A stretch of DNA of 24,927 nucleotides from Prevotella sp. (GTDB taxonomy: Bacteria > Bacteroidota > Bacteroidia > Bacteroidales > Bacteroidaceae). Below, piece after piece: positions 15,713-24,116 of the stretch. Below the pieces are notes generated by a model that had not been told where the DNA came from, did not search any database, and saw only the letters and a program-made list of their open reading frames with translations. A program made the position numbers and the translations under genes. The stretch spans positions 1 to 24,927 of the forward strand of contig JAJPZD010000048.1 of the NCBI GenBank assembly GCA_021204605.1, read 5' to 3'. Numbering within the stretch: the first letter of the stretch is position 1; each line of letters starts with the position of its first letter.

Positions 15713-16261
15713 ATGAAGATTGCTGTTTTCTGCTCCGCAAACTCTAATATCGATGCCGATTTCTTCTCTCTCACCGAACAGTTGGGACGCTGGGCAGGGG
15801 AGAATGGGCATACCATAGTGTTTGGGGGCTGCAATATGGGGCTTATGGAGTGTGTCGCAAAGGCGGCGCACATTGCCGGCGGCATGACAATCGGCGTTGT
15901 CCCGATGGTCATAGAGCGGGGTGGCAGGGCGAGCGACTACACCGACGTAACCATCCCTTGCGACAACCTTAGCGACAGGAAAAGTCTTATGATGGACCAG
16001 AGCAACGTCTTCGTGGCATTGCCAGGCGGCATCGGAACGCTTGATGAGATATTCACCGTCACCGCATCGGCAACTATCGGGTATCATCAGAAAACGATGA
16101 TCCTGTTCAACATCAAAGACTTCTGGAAGCCTCTCATTTCTCTGTTGGACTACCTCGGTCAGAACAATATGGTCAGGGGCGACTGGCGCGAATACATCAA
16201 GGTAGTGGAAACATTGCCTCAATTAATAGCCTTGCTGAATGACATTCATCACCGCAGCTAA
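15713..16261 (+). CDS. LOG-family nucleotide 5'-monophosphate phosphoribohydrolase (TIGR00730 type)
   Basis: A 182-residue Rossmann-fold protein of the LOG/lysine decarboxylase-like family, most of whose studied members cleave the N-glycosidic bond of nucleoside or cytokinin 5'-monophosphates to release the base and ribose 5-phosphate. The signature PGGIGTLDE is at 104-112, and Arg89-Lys90 in SDRKSLMM matches the conserved Arg-Lys of the substrate site. FGGCNMGLM at 37-45 is the phosphate-binding glycine loop. The gene starts one base after the NUDIX stop codon, so the two are certainly co-transcribed. Many databases still label such proteins lysine decarboxylase, which the sequence does not support. 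Confidence 0.92.
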   Translation: MKIAVFCSANSNIDADFFSLTEQLGRWAGENGHTIVFGGCNMGLMECVAKAAHIAGGMTIGVVPMVIERGGRASDYTDVTIPCDNLSDRKSLMMDQSNVFVALPGGIGTLDEIFTVTASATIGYHQKTMILFNIKDFWKPLISLLDYLGQNNMVRGDWREYIKVVETLPQLIALLNDIHHRS

Positions 16262-16345
16262 TCTTTCATTTCCCATCCTTCATTTTATTTTGAATACAAA
16301 TACAATTTTTTCTGGCTTTTGTCGTCTATTCTATGAAAAAAACAT

Positions 16346-16353
16346 TATTTTTG
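16346..16353 (+). promoter_or_regulatory. Promoter -7 box almost touching the lipoprotein start codon
   Basis: TATTTTTG matches TAnnTTTG and ends only 4 bases before the ATG at 16358. A TTTG at 16318-16321 is the nearest -33 candidate but at 24 bases is rather far. If the box is real, the mRNA would be leaderless or nearly so. Confidence 0.42.
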
Positions 16354-16357
16354 TCAA

Positions 16358-17320
16358 ATGTTTGTCAGGTTAGGCCATTTATTCAGATATCCTTCTACCA
16401 TAGTCGTTGCGTTGTTATTGGCAATGACCGTGATTTCATGCGGTGATGACGAGGACCATATCGTGCCGTTGCAGATGAACTATTCTGCCGGTTATATCAG
16501 TTCTTGTTTCAACGGCTACGGCTGGAAATATGTCGAGTCGCACGAAGTGAATCCCGATGGCTCTTTTGAAAAGCAAAACTGGGATGAGGTTTACGGTGGC
16601 ACGCCCGATCAATATCTGTTTGAGGGAGACACGATAGTTGTTTTTTCTTCTCTCGACGACTATCCCCTGAAAGGTTACACCAAGAGTGTTTACTCTTACA
16701 ACGAGGATACCAACCAACTGATGTCTGGCTCCGACGAGTTGTTCCGGGTGCTCACCATGAGCGAGAATACTCTTAGGTTGATTAAGTACAACGGCTTTTC
16801 CAGTGACGGTAAGAAAACATACCTGTATGCCGTTTACCGCAGGATGAGCAGCGAGGAACTTGCCCGCTACCGCAACGAATACAAATATGACATCGCAAAG
16901 CTCAACGACAACTATCCTTTGCTGCCTGAAAAGACAAGGATAACGGCAGACAGTTTCACCGACCTTGTCTCTGGTACTACATGGGAATATGTCGAGGCTC
17001 ATGAAGTGATGTGGTCGAAACGCTACAAGAAAGAGCGTTTCTCCTCACCTGAAATCAACAGGTATAACATTCTTCATGTTTCCGCCGATTCTTTATCATT
17101 CTCCCAACTGTCCGACTCCCTGAACCGCTGTTTGGTGTCGGAAACCATGAAATACGGGTACAGACCGAACAGCTCGGCTGTCGTTTCCGACGGCAACGTC
17201 GTTTTCTATGTCTATTCCATTTCTGAAAACAGCTTGCAAATCGTAATGGATCTTCTGGAACCAAGATCCAACTATTCTAAGAAAACCTTGTTCTGCAAGT
17301 ACCGGAAAAAGTTGGAATAA
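16358..17320 (+). CDS. Lipoprotein with two tandem homologous domains, function unknown
   Basis: A 320-residue predicted lipoprotein: the signal peptide ends in VIS and Cys28 is lipid-modified, followed by an acidic GDDEDH, compatible with export in Bacteroidales. The mature part contains two related units. GWKYVESHEV (55-64) pairs with TWEYVEAHEV (208-217), and SENTLRL...KKTYLYAVYRR (135-162) pairs with SENSLQI...KKTLFCKYRKK (289-318). The units of about 110-115 residues are probably small beta-barrels of the lipocalin-like kind found in many Bacteroidales lipoproteins, but I cannot name the family. A linker of about 40 residues, rich in Tyr, Arg and Lys, joins them. The MATE gene follows 50 bases later with its own promoter box. 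No function can be assigned. Confidence 0.85.
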   Translation: MFVRLGHLFRYPSTIVVALLLAMTVISCGDDEDHIVPLQMNYSAGYISSCFNGYGWKYVESHEVNPDGSFEKQNWDEVYGGTPDQYLFEGDTIVVFSSLDDYPLKGYTKSVYSYNEDTNQLMSGSDELFRVLTMSENTLRLIKYNGFSSDGKKTYLYAVYRRMSSEELARYRNEYKYDIAKLNDNYPLLPEKTRITADSFTDLVSGTTWEYVEAHEVMWSKRYKKERFSSPEINRYNILHVSADSLSFSQLSDSLNRCLVSETMKYGYRPNSSAVVSDGNVVFYVYSISENSLQIVMDLLEPRSNYSKKTLFCKYRKKLE

Positions 17321-17354
17321 AAGTGTTTTGTTTCGCTTTTTCACATCGTTAAGC

Positions 17355-17362
17355 TACCTTTG
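17355..17362 (+). promoter_or_regulatory. Promoter -7 box for the MATE exporter gene
   Basis: TACCTTTG followed by C is a full TAnnTTTG match and ends 8 bases before the ATG at 17371. A TTTC at 17331-17334 lies at the proper 20-base spacing and a better TTTG at 17327-17330 at 24 bases. The predicted 5' leader is only a few bases. Confidence 0.5.
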
Positions 17363-17370
17363 CAGCTGCT

Positions 17371-18714
17371 ATGGCTTATTCTTTCAGGATATACTCTCCA
17401 CACTATAGGTCGTTGGTCAAGTTGGGCATGCCTATCGTCATGGGACAGATAGGAAATCTCGTGCTTGGTTTTGCCGATACTCTCATGATAGGACATCACA
17501 GTCTCAACGAACTTGCGGCAGCGAGCTTTGTCGGCTCTATGTTCACGCTTCTTATCATCATCGATATAGGTTTTTCCTTCGGTCTTACACCTGTCGTGGG
17601 GAATTTGTATGGCAGAGACATGATAGAACAGACCGGCGGGATGTTGCGCAACAGCATTGCTACAAGTACCGTGCTTGCCTTGATCTTAGTCGCTGTCGCC
17701 GTGACTTTCTATTTCAATATCCATAGAATGGGACAGCCGGAGGAACTCTTGCCCTTTATGAGAGATTACCTCTTGGTGAATATTTTCTCCCTCCCCTTCT
17801 TCTGTTGGTTCAACTCCTTCAAACAGTTTTTTGACGGCATAACCGACACGAAGATATCAATGATAGTGATCATCGCCTGCAACCTGTTCAACATCTTCGG
17901 CAACTGGATCCTCATTTACGGCAACCTCGGTATGCCGGAACTCGGACTCCTTGGCGCGGGTATCTCCACTTTGATGGCCAGAATACTGATGTTTTTGAGT
18001 ATTGTCGCCTTTTTTCTCGTGCCAAATCGTTACTGGCGGTACCGCAAGGGTTATTTTGAGGGAAGGGTGAACAAGAATGATTTCCGCAAACTCAACGTTC
18101 TCGGTGTGCCGCTGGCAATGCAGCTTGGTATGGAAACGTCTGCTTTTATGTTATCCACGGTGTTTGTAGGGTGGATTGGCATCACAGCTCTTGCCTCACA
18201 CCAGATAATGCTGACAATATCGCAGGTGCTTTATATGATACCCTGTGGTATGGCGGCTGCCATTGCCATAAGGGTGAGTTACTTTTATGGAAGAAACGAG
18301 ATAACCAATGTGCTCCGTGCCGTAAATTCGGGCTTTCATATCATCATGGCAATAGCCCTCGTCCTCTCGGTTACAGTCCTCTCACTCCGTCACAATTTGG
18401 GATATTGGTTTACCGACAGCATTGAGGTGAGCAGGTTGGTTGCCCAACTTACGATAGTTGTCGTGGTATATCAGTTTGGTGATGGCCTTCAATATACCTT
18501 TGCCAATGCCTTGCGTGGCATATCATGCGTAAAGCCGATGATATGGATTGCTTTTGTCTCCTATTTCATCATCTCCTTGCCACTCGGATATTTCCTGGGT
18601 ATATTTTTAGGCATTGGGGTCGTAGGTGTATGGTGTGCCTTCCCTGTTTGTCTGCTCTGTGCGGGTGTGCTGTATTATATATATTTCATGAAGAACGTGA
18701 ATATCAGGAGATAA
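17371..18714 (+). CDS. MATE-family multidrug/metabolite efflux transporter
   Basis: A 447-residue inner-membrane antiporter with about twelve predicted hydrophobic helices in two homologous halves, the standard MATE length. The first half opens with GMPIVMGQIGNLVLGFADTLMIGHHSLNELAAAS (Asp36 in the FADTLMIG motif). The second half opens with GVPLAMQLGMETSAFMLSTVFVGWIGITALASHQI, from about residue 245. MATE proteins export cationic drugs, toxins or metabolites against a sodium or proton gradient; substrate and coupling ion cannot be told here. It follows the two-domain lipoprotein and ends only 3 bases from the stop codon of the convergent methyltransferase gene, leaving no room for a separate terminator. 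Confidence 0.95.
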   Translation: MAYSFRIYSPHYRSLVKLGMPIVMGQIGNLVLGFADTLMIGHHSLNELAAASFVGSMFTLLIIIDIGFSFGLTPVVGNLYGRDMIEQTGGMLRNSIATSTVLALILVAVAVTFYFNIHRMGQPEELLPFMRDYLLVNIFSLPFFCWFNSFKQFFDGITDTKISMIVIIACNLFNIFGNWILIYGNLGMPELGLLGAGISTLMARILMFLSIVAFFLVPNRYWRYRKGYFEGRVNKNDFRKLNVLGVPLAMQLGMETSAFMLSTVFVGWIGITALASHQIMLTISQVLYMIPCGMAAAIAIRVSYFYGRNEITNVLRAVNSGFHIIMAIALVLSVTVLSLRHNLGYWFTDSIEVSRLVAQLTIVVVVYQFGDGLQYTFANALRGISCVKPMIWIAFVSYFIISLPLGYFLGIFLGIGVVGVWCAFPVCLLCAGVLYYIYFMKNVNIRR

Positions 18715-18717
18715 CCG

Positions 18718-19941
18718 TCAAATCGCTTTTTTGCAAATGATAAGGAGATGCTTGCCGTTCTCTGTTGTCGTTGCGAAGATATATGTATCACCACCATCAG
18801 AGAGTTTCAACCGCTTCCGCAACTCCGCCTCTTTCAACGGAAAGTTCCTCACAGTGATATTTGCGCTTCTCAGTTTTCCGATAGTGCTTTTCAATTGGTT
18901 GCGGTTCATCGACGTTATTGCTGTTATGATAAAATGCCTGCCCGGAAATGTGGATATTGGTTTGTCTGATATGAACAGATGACTGTTTCTTCCTATTTCT
19001 CTCACTCCAAATCTCTGCTCAATCAATGGAAAACATCCTGACTTCATAATTGATGTGTTGGGCTCATACAAGTAGCAGTTGGGGGATAATTCGGGGGAGA
19101 TATTATCTTTTGGGTTTTCTGATTTGATGGATGATGTTGATAGGTTATTCTCATCAGGCGTAAAACTGAAAATGTCATCATCATTTACGCAGAATATCTT
19201 CTCCAATTTGATGCTATGCTTTGAGATAACAATAAAGAGTTCCTTACATTCGTTGGCGGTGGACACGATATGTACTTCAACAACACAGCTGCCAAAATCT
19301 GATACTACCTTATGCCAATCGAGCATCGGCGACAGTTTAACCATTACATATTCCGACTTTTTCAACAAATGTTCCTTGAGTTCCAATACATTGGGTGTGC
19401 TGTCGGCTATGGCGAACGTCCTTCCTCCTTGACGGTCACGCCGTGCAGGGTCAACAAAGATTAGTGTCGCCGGTTGCATATCTTCTAAATATTTCTCTGA
19501 GTCTGCATTTACCACCGTACAGTTTGTCATTCCCAATACTTCCAGATTATGCCTTGCGATGTCACAAAGATTTTCCTGCCGCTCCACATACACCGCCTTT
19601 TCAAAAGCTCTTGCCATATATGAGAAGTCAACACCGAAACCGCCCGTCAGGTCAACTAACACTTTCTCTCCTGTGTCTTTATGTGATGTTATTGTCTGTT
19701 TTGTGACTTCTGCCTTGTACCTTGCCGCCTTTTCCGATGAGCATTGTTCCATTGATAGGTGTGGGGGATATACAATTCCCTTTGTGGCCGCCCATTCCGG
19801 TAATTTTGCCTTTGCTTTCTGCCATCCTGCTATCTGGCCAAGGGCATAGCCGAAGTCTATGTCTGGGTGTTTTGATGCATTCAAGGCAAGTGTCTTGATA
19901 TCATCATTGCGGTGCAGCATGATGAACTCTTCGGCAGTCAT
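18718..19941 (-). CDS. Class I SAM-dependent methyltransferase with THUMP-like domain
   Basis: A 407-residue cytosolic protein with a Rossmann methyltransferase core. The SAM-binding VDLTGGFGVD is at 96-105, YVERQE at 118-123 matches the acidic end of motif II, and VDPARRD at 163-169 lies in the motif IV position. An N-terminal helical region of about 85 residues and a C-terminal THUMP-like/ferredoxin-like region match a Bacteroidales family represented by P. gingivalis PG_1098. An acidic, Ser/Asn-rich linker at about 253-288 looks disordered. Its target is probably an RNA or nucleic acid base, which is an inference. I chose the ATG at 19941, which overlaps the stop of the M15 peptidase gene as ATGA; an upstream in-frame start at 20001 would run 64 bases into that gene. 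Confidence 0.88.
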   Translation of the reverse strand: MTAEEFIMLHRNDDIKTLALNASKHPDIDFGYALGQIAGWQKAKAKLPEWAATKGIVYPPHLSMEQCSSEKAARYKAEVTKQTITSHKDTGEKVLVDLTGGFGVDFSYMARAFEKAVYVERQENLCDIARHNLEVLGMTNCTVVNADSEKYLEDMQPATLIFVDPARRDRQGGRTFAIADSTPNVLELKEHLLKKSEYVMVKLSPMLDWHKVVSDFGSCVVEVHIVSTANECKELFIVISKHSIKLEKIFCVNDDDIFSFTPDENNLSTSSIKSENPKDNISPELSPNCYLYEPNTSIMKSGCFPLIEQRFGVREIGRNSHLFISDKPISTFPGRHFIITAITSMNRNQLKSTIGKLRSANITVRNFPLKEAELRKRLKLSDGGDTYIFATTTENGKHLLIICKKAI

Positions 19942-20597
19942 CTGATCACTTTGTAATATTTCTTCGCCGTCTCTCTGTATATCAGGTTGAAATGCCACCA
20001 TTCCGTCCTAAGCGGTTTGAAACCGGCAAATTGCATCACCTCTCGCAATAGCTCACGGTTCTGTTGCGCCTCCCTGCTTATAATACCTGTCTTTACAAGG
20101 GCGTTCTCGTCGTCGATATGTGCAGCACTGCCCATATAGTCGATTTTCGTCCCCATCGGTATCGAATCGCCATCGAGAGTGCATAGCGTGATATCAACAG
20201 CCATGCCGTAGTTGTGTAAACCGCCACCGTTACTGGGGTTACTGACGTATATGCTCTTCGATGTCCCCTTCACCTTGTCCCACATCTTCTGCTGTATGGA
20301 CATCGGACGGGCTGCATCATATATCTTCAGACTTAGGTCTGGACGCAGTTCCTTCAACCGCTTCTGTGCCTTCAACAATGCTTCGGCGGCTTTTGGGTGC
20401 AGGTAGGCGTGTCTAAGGGTATCATACAATACCTCACCGGTGAAGTTGTCCGCACGGGAATACATCAGACTGACCTGTATCGACGGGTCTCTCTTCTGTA
20501 CGTCAACCATCCCCTGACTTTCCATCGACTGACCCATGCAGAGTAGTATTGGTGCATTTGCCATTAGCAGCAAACTTATGGTTCTTATTTTGTCCAT
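19938..20597 (-). CDS. M15 family D-Ala-D-Ala dipeptidase (VanX/DdpX-like)
   Basis: A 219-residue exported zinc peptidase of family M15D, expected to cleave D-alanyl-D-alanine or related cell-wall fragments. After an N-terminal signal or anchor segment (about 1-23), the zinc ligands are His128 and Asp135 in the GGLHNYGMAVD motif and His202 in EWWHF, with Glu199 as catalytic base. Arg97 in DAARP matches the conserved active-site arginine. A role in murein turnover is more likely than vancomycin resistance, because no van ligase or dehydrogenase is nearby. I chose the ATG at 20597, since a promoter at 20617-20647 would start transcription downstream of the earlier in-frame start at 20627. Its stop overlaps the methyltransferase start by four bases. 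Confidence 0.9.
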   Translation of the reverse strand: MDKIRTISLLLMANAPILLCMGQSMESQGMVDVQKRDPSIQVSLMYSRADNFTGEVLYDTLRHAYLHPKAAEALLKAQKRLKELRPDLSLKIYDAARPMSIQQKMWDKVKGTSKSIYVSNPSNGGGLHNYGMAVDITLCTLDGDSIPMGTKIDYMGSAAHIDDENALVKTGIISREAQQNRELLREVMQFAGFKPLRTEWWHFNLIYRETAKKYYKVIR

Positions 20598-20616
20598 TTT
20601 TCTAAAATTAAACAAA

Positions 20617-20647
20617 CAAAGGTACAATATTTATGATAAAAAACAAG
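20617..20647 (-). promoter_or_regulatory. Promoter for the M15 peptidase-methyltransferase pair
   Basis: On the reverse strand TACCTTTG (20617-20624) is a full -7 match, and CTTG (20644-20647) lies 19 bases upstream in the -33 position. Transcription would start near 20613, about 16 bases before the ATG at 20597. The -33 element overlaps the hairpin at the end of the preceding gene. Confidence 0.6.
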
Positions 20648-20678
20648 TGTTTGAGAATTTTAGAATTCCTAAAACTTG
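20638..20678 (-). terminator. Possible terminator of the mtgA-helicase-phytase-like unit
   Basis: Reading the reverse strand, CAAGT (20678-20674) can pair with ACTTG (20648-20644), and inside it TTTTAG pairs with CTAAAA (20669-20674 with 20658-20663). A run of six Ts follows at once (20643-20638). The helix is A-T rich and has an asymmetric internal loop, so strength is doubtful. It includes the stop codon of the phytase-like gene. Confidence 0.35.
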
Positions 20679-21694
20679 ATGACAAGGGTCTTGAACCAGT
20701 CTTTCAACACTCCTGCATACTGGTTTTGTGAGTCGCTCACGAGAATAAGCGTTCTGCTGCCATCAACGAGCGTAGCTCCAAGACACATCCCCTCATAATT
20801 GGCAATGGCATGATTGAAAAGGCTCAATTTTGTGGTGCACGAATGTACAAGCCGTTTTGGTATGAATGGTGTGTTTTCAGTGATGGGCTCGTCAGCGGAA
20901 ATACTAAAACTGTCTTCTGGCGTAATCTCATACAGCTTGCATTGCACGAATGCCCCGATTTTAGACTTGGGAACATAAAACTCTCGCTCGAGAACAAGCA
21001 GGCTGCCGTCGCTAATGGCTGTCATTTCACTCACTCCCATGGCGTAGTTGCCGGCCTCTGCATTGGAAATAGGCGCATCCATCATGTAGGCAAACTGTCG
21101 CCGGGGATTGAGCTCATCGTCAAACGACTGTATTCTAAGCACGTTCCTCACCTCATTCGTCGACGTGGCATAATCGCCATCAACGCTAAGTGTACTCTCA
21201 TTGACAGTCCAAAACAGGTGCTGTTGCTCATCGTATGTAAGTGACTCAAAGCCATAGTTGTTTATTGCGCTCCTGTAAATCTCCGGAATTTCCATTTGCC
21301 GCCCTGTCGCCTTGCCGTTTTTGTCATATTCTGCAATGGCGTTGTCGCTTTCGCGAGATATGAAGAATGTGGATGATGTGGGGCGATACACAATGCCTTC
21401 ACAGTCGGAATTTCTCATGCTGTCCCCATAAAATCCCATGTTCCTGACACTGTTTATCTCTCCCGATACAGTGTCTATATCGATTTTAAAGACAAAATAT
21501 CCGTCTGTCTCTGACTTGTCGGAAACCACGGCATACTCATCGCCTTCTATATGGGTTATTCCACTGTAATTTCCTGCCGGTATGCTGTCGGGAAATGTCT
21601 TTTGCGCACATTCCTTTACTAATTCCACCTGTCCGTAAACAGTGTTGGTGATGGCTGTCATCAATATTGCCAAAAAACAAATACGACTTTTCAT
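20669..21694 (-). CDS. Secreted phytase-like domain protein (esterase-like activity of phytase family)
   Basis: An exported protein of 341 residues with a Sec signal peptide (cleavage near VYG at about residue 21). It has the repeated strand motifs of the phytase-like beta-propeller family: GNYSGITHIEGDEYAVVSDKS near the start, NSDCEGIVYRP, NYGFESLTYD, AMGVSEMTAISDGSLLVLEREF, and NYEGMCLGATLVDGSRTLILVSDSQ near the end. The spaced Glu-Gly and Asp-Gly-Ser elements are the family hallmarks. A true phytase activity is not established for most members, so the substrate is unknown. I start at the ATG at 21694, which gives a compact signal peptide; the ATG at 21709, only 4 bases after the helicase stop, is also possible. 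Co-transcription with the helicase upstream is likely. Confidence 0.85.
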   Translation of the reverse strand: MKSRICFLAILMTAITNTVYGQVELVKECAQKTFPDSIPAGNYSGITHIEGDEYAVVSDKSETDGYFVFKIDIDTVSGEINSVRNMGFYGDSMRNSDCEGIVYRPTSSTFFISRESDNAIAEYDKNGKATGRQMEIPEIYRSAINNYGFESLTYDEQQHLFWTVNESTLSVDGDYATSTNEVRNVLRIQSFDDELNPRRQFAYMMDAPISNAEAGNYAMGVSEMTAISDGSLLVLEREFYVPKSKIGAFVQCKLYEITPEDSFSISADEPITENTPFIPKRLVHSCTTKLSLFNHAIANYEGMCLGATLVDGSRTLILVSDSQNQYAGVLKDWFKTLVIKF

Positions 21695-21713
21695 GAACAT
21701 AAATTTCAAACTA

Positions 21714-24092
21714 TCAACCGATAACCTTGAAACGTGCGAATTTCAATAACAATTGTTTCATGCCTGCATTCTTGAACTGCACGGTGGCCTTCATGTTCTC
21801 CCCGGTACCTTCTATCTTGATTATCGTTCCCAAGCCGAAACGCTCATGCTCAATGACACTGTTTTCCTTGATATCGGGGTTGACTGCTCTCCTGACACTT
21901 TTTGGTCTGCAACTGCTGTATGTGGCTGCCTGCAATCGCTTGAATTGTGGCGAGAAAGTGTCGGAAAGTGGCTTTTCCTCACGGTGTATAGCTTCACGGG
22001 GCTTCTGATCTGCCTTGAACTGTATGGCAACAGGGCGGCTGTTCTGATAGCGGTTGTCCGACTGGGAATAAGACTGTCGGGAATTGTATAGGCTTGTCTG
22101 TCGCATGAACATGTCTTTTGCATCATCTGCCTCAATCAGCCCAGGATCTATATCCTTGATGAATCTGCTTGGCGACTGCATTTCCAAGTTGCCATAGTGA
22201 TAACGGTTTTTTGCGAATGTGAGGATGCAATGTTTTTCTGCACGGGTTATGGCAACATAAAACAATCGCCGTTCTTCTTCCAACTGCCTACGACTGTCGA
22301 GCGCAAGCACATTCGGAAAGATATTCTCCTCAAGTCCTACTATGAACACTGTGGGAAACTCCAGCCCCTTTGCACTGTGTATCGTCATTAAAGAGACACG
22401 GTCTGTGCCGGCATTGTCTTCACTGTCAAGGTCGGTCTGCAAGGAAACCTCTTGTAGAAAATCATACAGGCTGACTTCCTCTTGACGCCCTTCCTCTCGC
22501 CTGTTCTCCACAAATTCCTTTATACTGTTTAGAAGCTCCTCCACATTCTCCTGACGTGACACGTTCTCCGGCGACTTGTCTGAATAGACGTCTGCCGTGA
22601 TACCACTGCCTGTTACTATCTCCATACCTAATGTGTAGGCATCTGCCTTGGTGAATTTGCTGATATAGCCTGTTATAAGTTCCCTGAACTCTCGTAGCCT
22701 GACAATGGTCGCCTTGCTTATGGCAAGTCCGTATCTCTCAGGAGTGCAAACCACTGCCCACAGGCTTACGCCGTTCACAGAGGCGATACCCGCGATTTTT
22801 GCTGTCGTCGTGTCGCCAAGTCCTCGCTTTGGATAGTTGATTATACGCTTGAACGCCTCCTCGTCATCCGGATTTACCACCATCCTGAAATATGCCAATA
22901 TATCCTTTATCTCCTTTCGCTGGTAGAAAGCCAAACCGCCATAAATACGGTAGGGGATGTTGGATCTCAGCATTGCCTCCTCAAAACTGCGGCTTTGGGA
23001 GTTGGCGCGGTACAGCACGGCAAAATCGCTGTACCCACATCTGTCCTCTCTCTTTATTCTCTTTATCTCATTGCAGACGATAATCGCCTCCTCACGGTCG
23101 CTATATGATGGCTTCAGCAACACTTTCTCGCCCTCTTCATTACGGCTGTACACATTCTTTGTTATCTGACGCTCATTGTGCTTTATTACACTGTTTGCAG
23201 CCTCCACAATACGCTGTGTACTGCGGTAGTTGCGCTCTAACTTGAACAGACGCATCTCAGGGAATGACTTCTCAAAGTCGAGGATGTTGTCGATGTTCGC
23301 CCCCCGGAATGCATAGATACTCTGGGCATCATCACCAACGGCACACACTAACTGACGCTCCTTTGACAGTTGCCATACAATCTTCTGTTGCACGGAGTTG
23401 GTGTCCTGGTATTCGTCAACGAGGATGTAGTTGAACCGCCCTGCATATTTCCGGCGGACATCCTCGTGCTCGTTGAATAATGTATAGGTGTTGGTTAGTA
23501 AGTCATCGAAATCCATCGCGTTTGCCTTCCTGCAACGTGCGCAATAGGCTGAATAGATCATTCCTATTGAGGGAACACGTTGACTTGCGTCCCGCTCTGT
23601 AAGGTCTCTCATACGCACATATAAATCAGGAAGTATCAGATGGTTTTTTGCCATACTTATCCTTGTATGTACTCCGGCAGGCTTATATAGCTTGTCATCA
23701 AGTTGCAATTCCTTGATTATTGTCTTTATAAGACTGCGGGAGTCGGCCTCATCATATATGGTGAAATTCTGAGTGTATCCTATTTTATCCGCCTCCACAC
23801 GCAGGATACGTGAGAAGATACTGTGGAACGTTCCCATATATAGATATTTCGCCATTTCATCGCCTACCAGGACACCGATGCGTTGTTTCATCTCGTTGGC
23901 TGCCTTGTTGGTGAATGTCAAGGCAAGTATATTCCACGGCTTCATACCCTTGCTGAGAAGGTAGGCAATCTTGTATGTCAGCACCCGTGTCTTGCCGGAA
24001 CCGGCACCGGCAATCACCAATGATGGGCCATCGCAATACTCTACTGCATTGCGCTGACTGTCATTCAGTTGCTCGAGAAAATCAATATTCAT
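21714..24092 (-). CDS. pcrA: UvrD/PcrA-type superfamily 1 DNA helicase
   Basis: A 792-residue 3'-5' DNA helicase acting in repair and removal of replication or transcription blocks. Walker A AGAGSGKT is at 29-36, motif Ia LALTFTNKAANEM at 56-68, and motif II VDEYQD at 225-230 (the DExx box). Motif III GDDAQSIYAFRGA is at 253-265, motif IV ERNYRST follows near 285, and motif VI region VAITRAE is in the second half. The C-terminus ends in a small tudor-like segment (VIEHERFGLGTIIKIEG...) that in PcrA binds RNA polymerase or other partners. The middle and C-terminal regions are of standard length with nothing missing. The gene follows mtgA by 24 bases and precedes the phytase-like gene by 4-19 bases, so it is probably in one transcript with them. 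Confidence 0.96.
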   Translation of the reverse strand: MNIDFLEQLNDSQRNAVEYCDGPSLVIAGAGSGKTRVLTYKIAYLLSKGMKPWNILALTFTNKAANEMKQRIGVLVGDEMAKYLYMGTFHSIFSRILRVEADKIGYTQNFTIYDEADSRSLIKTIIKELQLDDKLYKPAGVHTRISMAKNHLILPDLYVRMRDLTERDASQRVPSIGMIYSAYCARCRKANAMDFDDLLTNTYTLFNEHEDVRRKYAGRFNYILVDEYQDTNSVQQKIVWQLSKERQLVCAVGDDAQSIYAFRGANIDNILDFEKSFPEMRLFKLERNYRSTQRIVEAANSVIKHNERQITKNVYSRNEEGEKVLLKPSYSDREEAIIVCNEIKRIKREDRCGYSDFAVLYRANSQSRSFEEAMLRSNIPYRIYGGLAFYQRKEIKDILAYFRMVVNPDDEEAFKRIINYPKRGLGDTTTAKIAGIASVNGVSLWAVVCTPERYGLAISKATIVRLREFRELITGYISKFTKADAYTLGMEIVTGSGITADVYSDKSPENVSRQENVEELLNSIKEFVENRREEGRQEEVSLYDFLQEVSLQTDLDSEDNAGTDRVSLMTIHSAKGLEFPTVFIVGLEENIFPNVLALDSRRQLEEERRLFYVAITRAEKHCILTFAKNRYHYGNLEMQSPSRFIKDIDPGLIEADDAKDMFMRQTSLYNSRQSYSQSDNRYQNSRPVAIQFKADQKPREAIHREEKPLSDTFSPQFKRLQAATYSSCRPKSVRRAVNPDIKENSVIEHERFGLGTIIKIEGTGENMKATVQFKNAGMKQLLLKFARFKVIG

Positions 24093-24116
24093 TTTTTTGC
24101 CTTGTTTGCCGTCGTG

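Noticed and set aside
15572..16222. 216-codon reverse ORF opposite the NUDIX and LOG genes
   Set aside because: It is a shadow of two well-supported forward genes; the His/Cys-rich product has no coherent domain.
15713..16261. Lysine decarboxylase
   Set aside because: The PGGxGTxxE motif is that of LOG phosphoribohydrolases; there is no pyridoxal-phosphate fold or lysine signature.
19938..20597. Vancomycin-resistance VanX
   Set aside because: The zinc motifs match VanX, but there is no D-Ala-D-Lac ligase, VanH-like dehydrogenase or VanRS pair nearby, and the protein is exported, whereas VanX is cytosolic. A murein-turnover role fits better.
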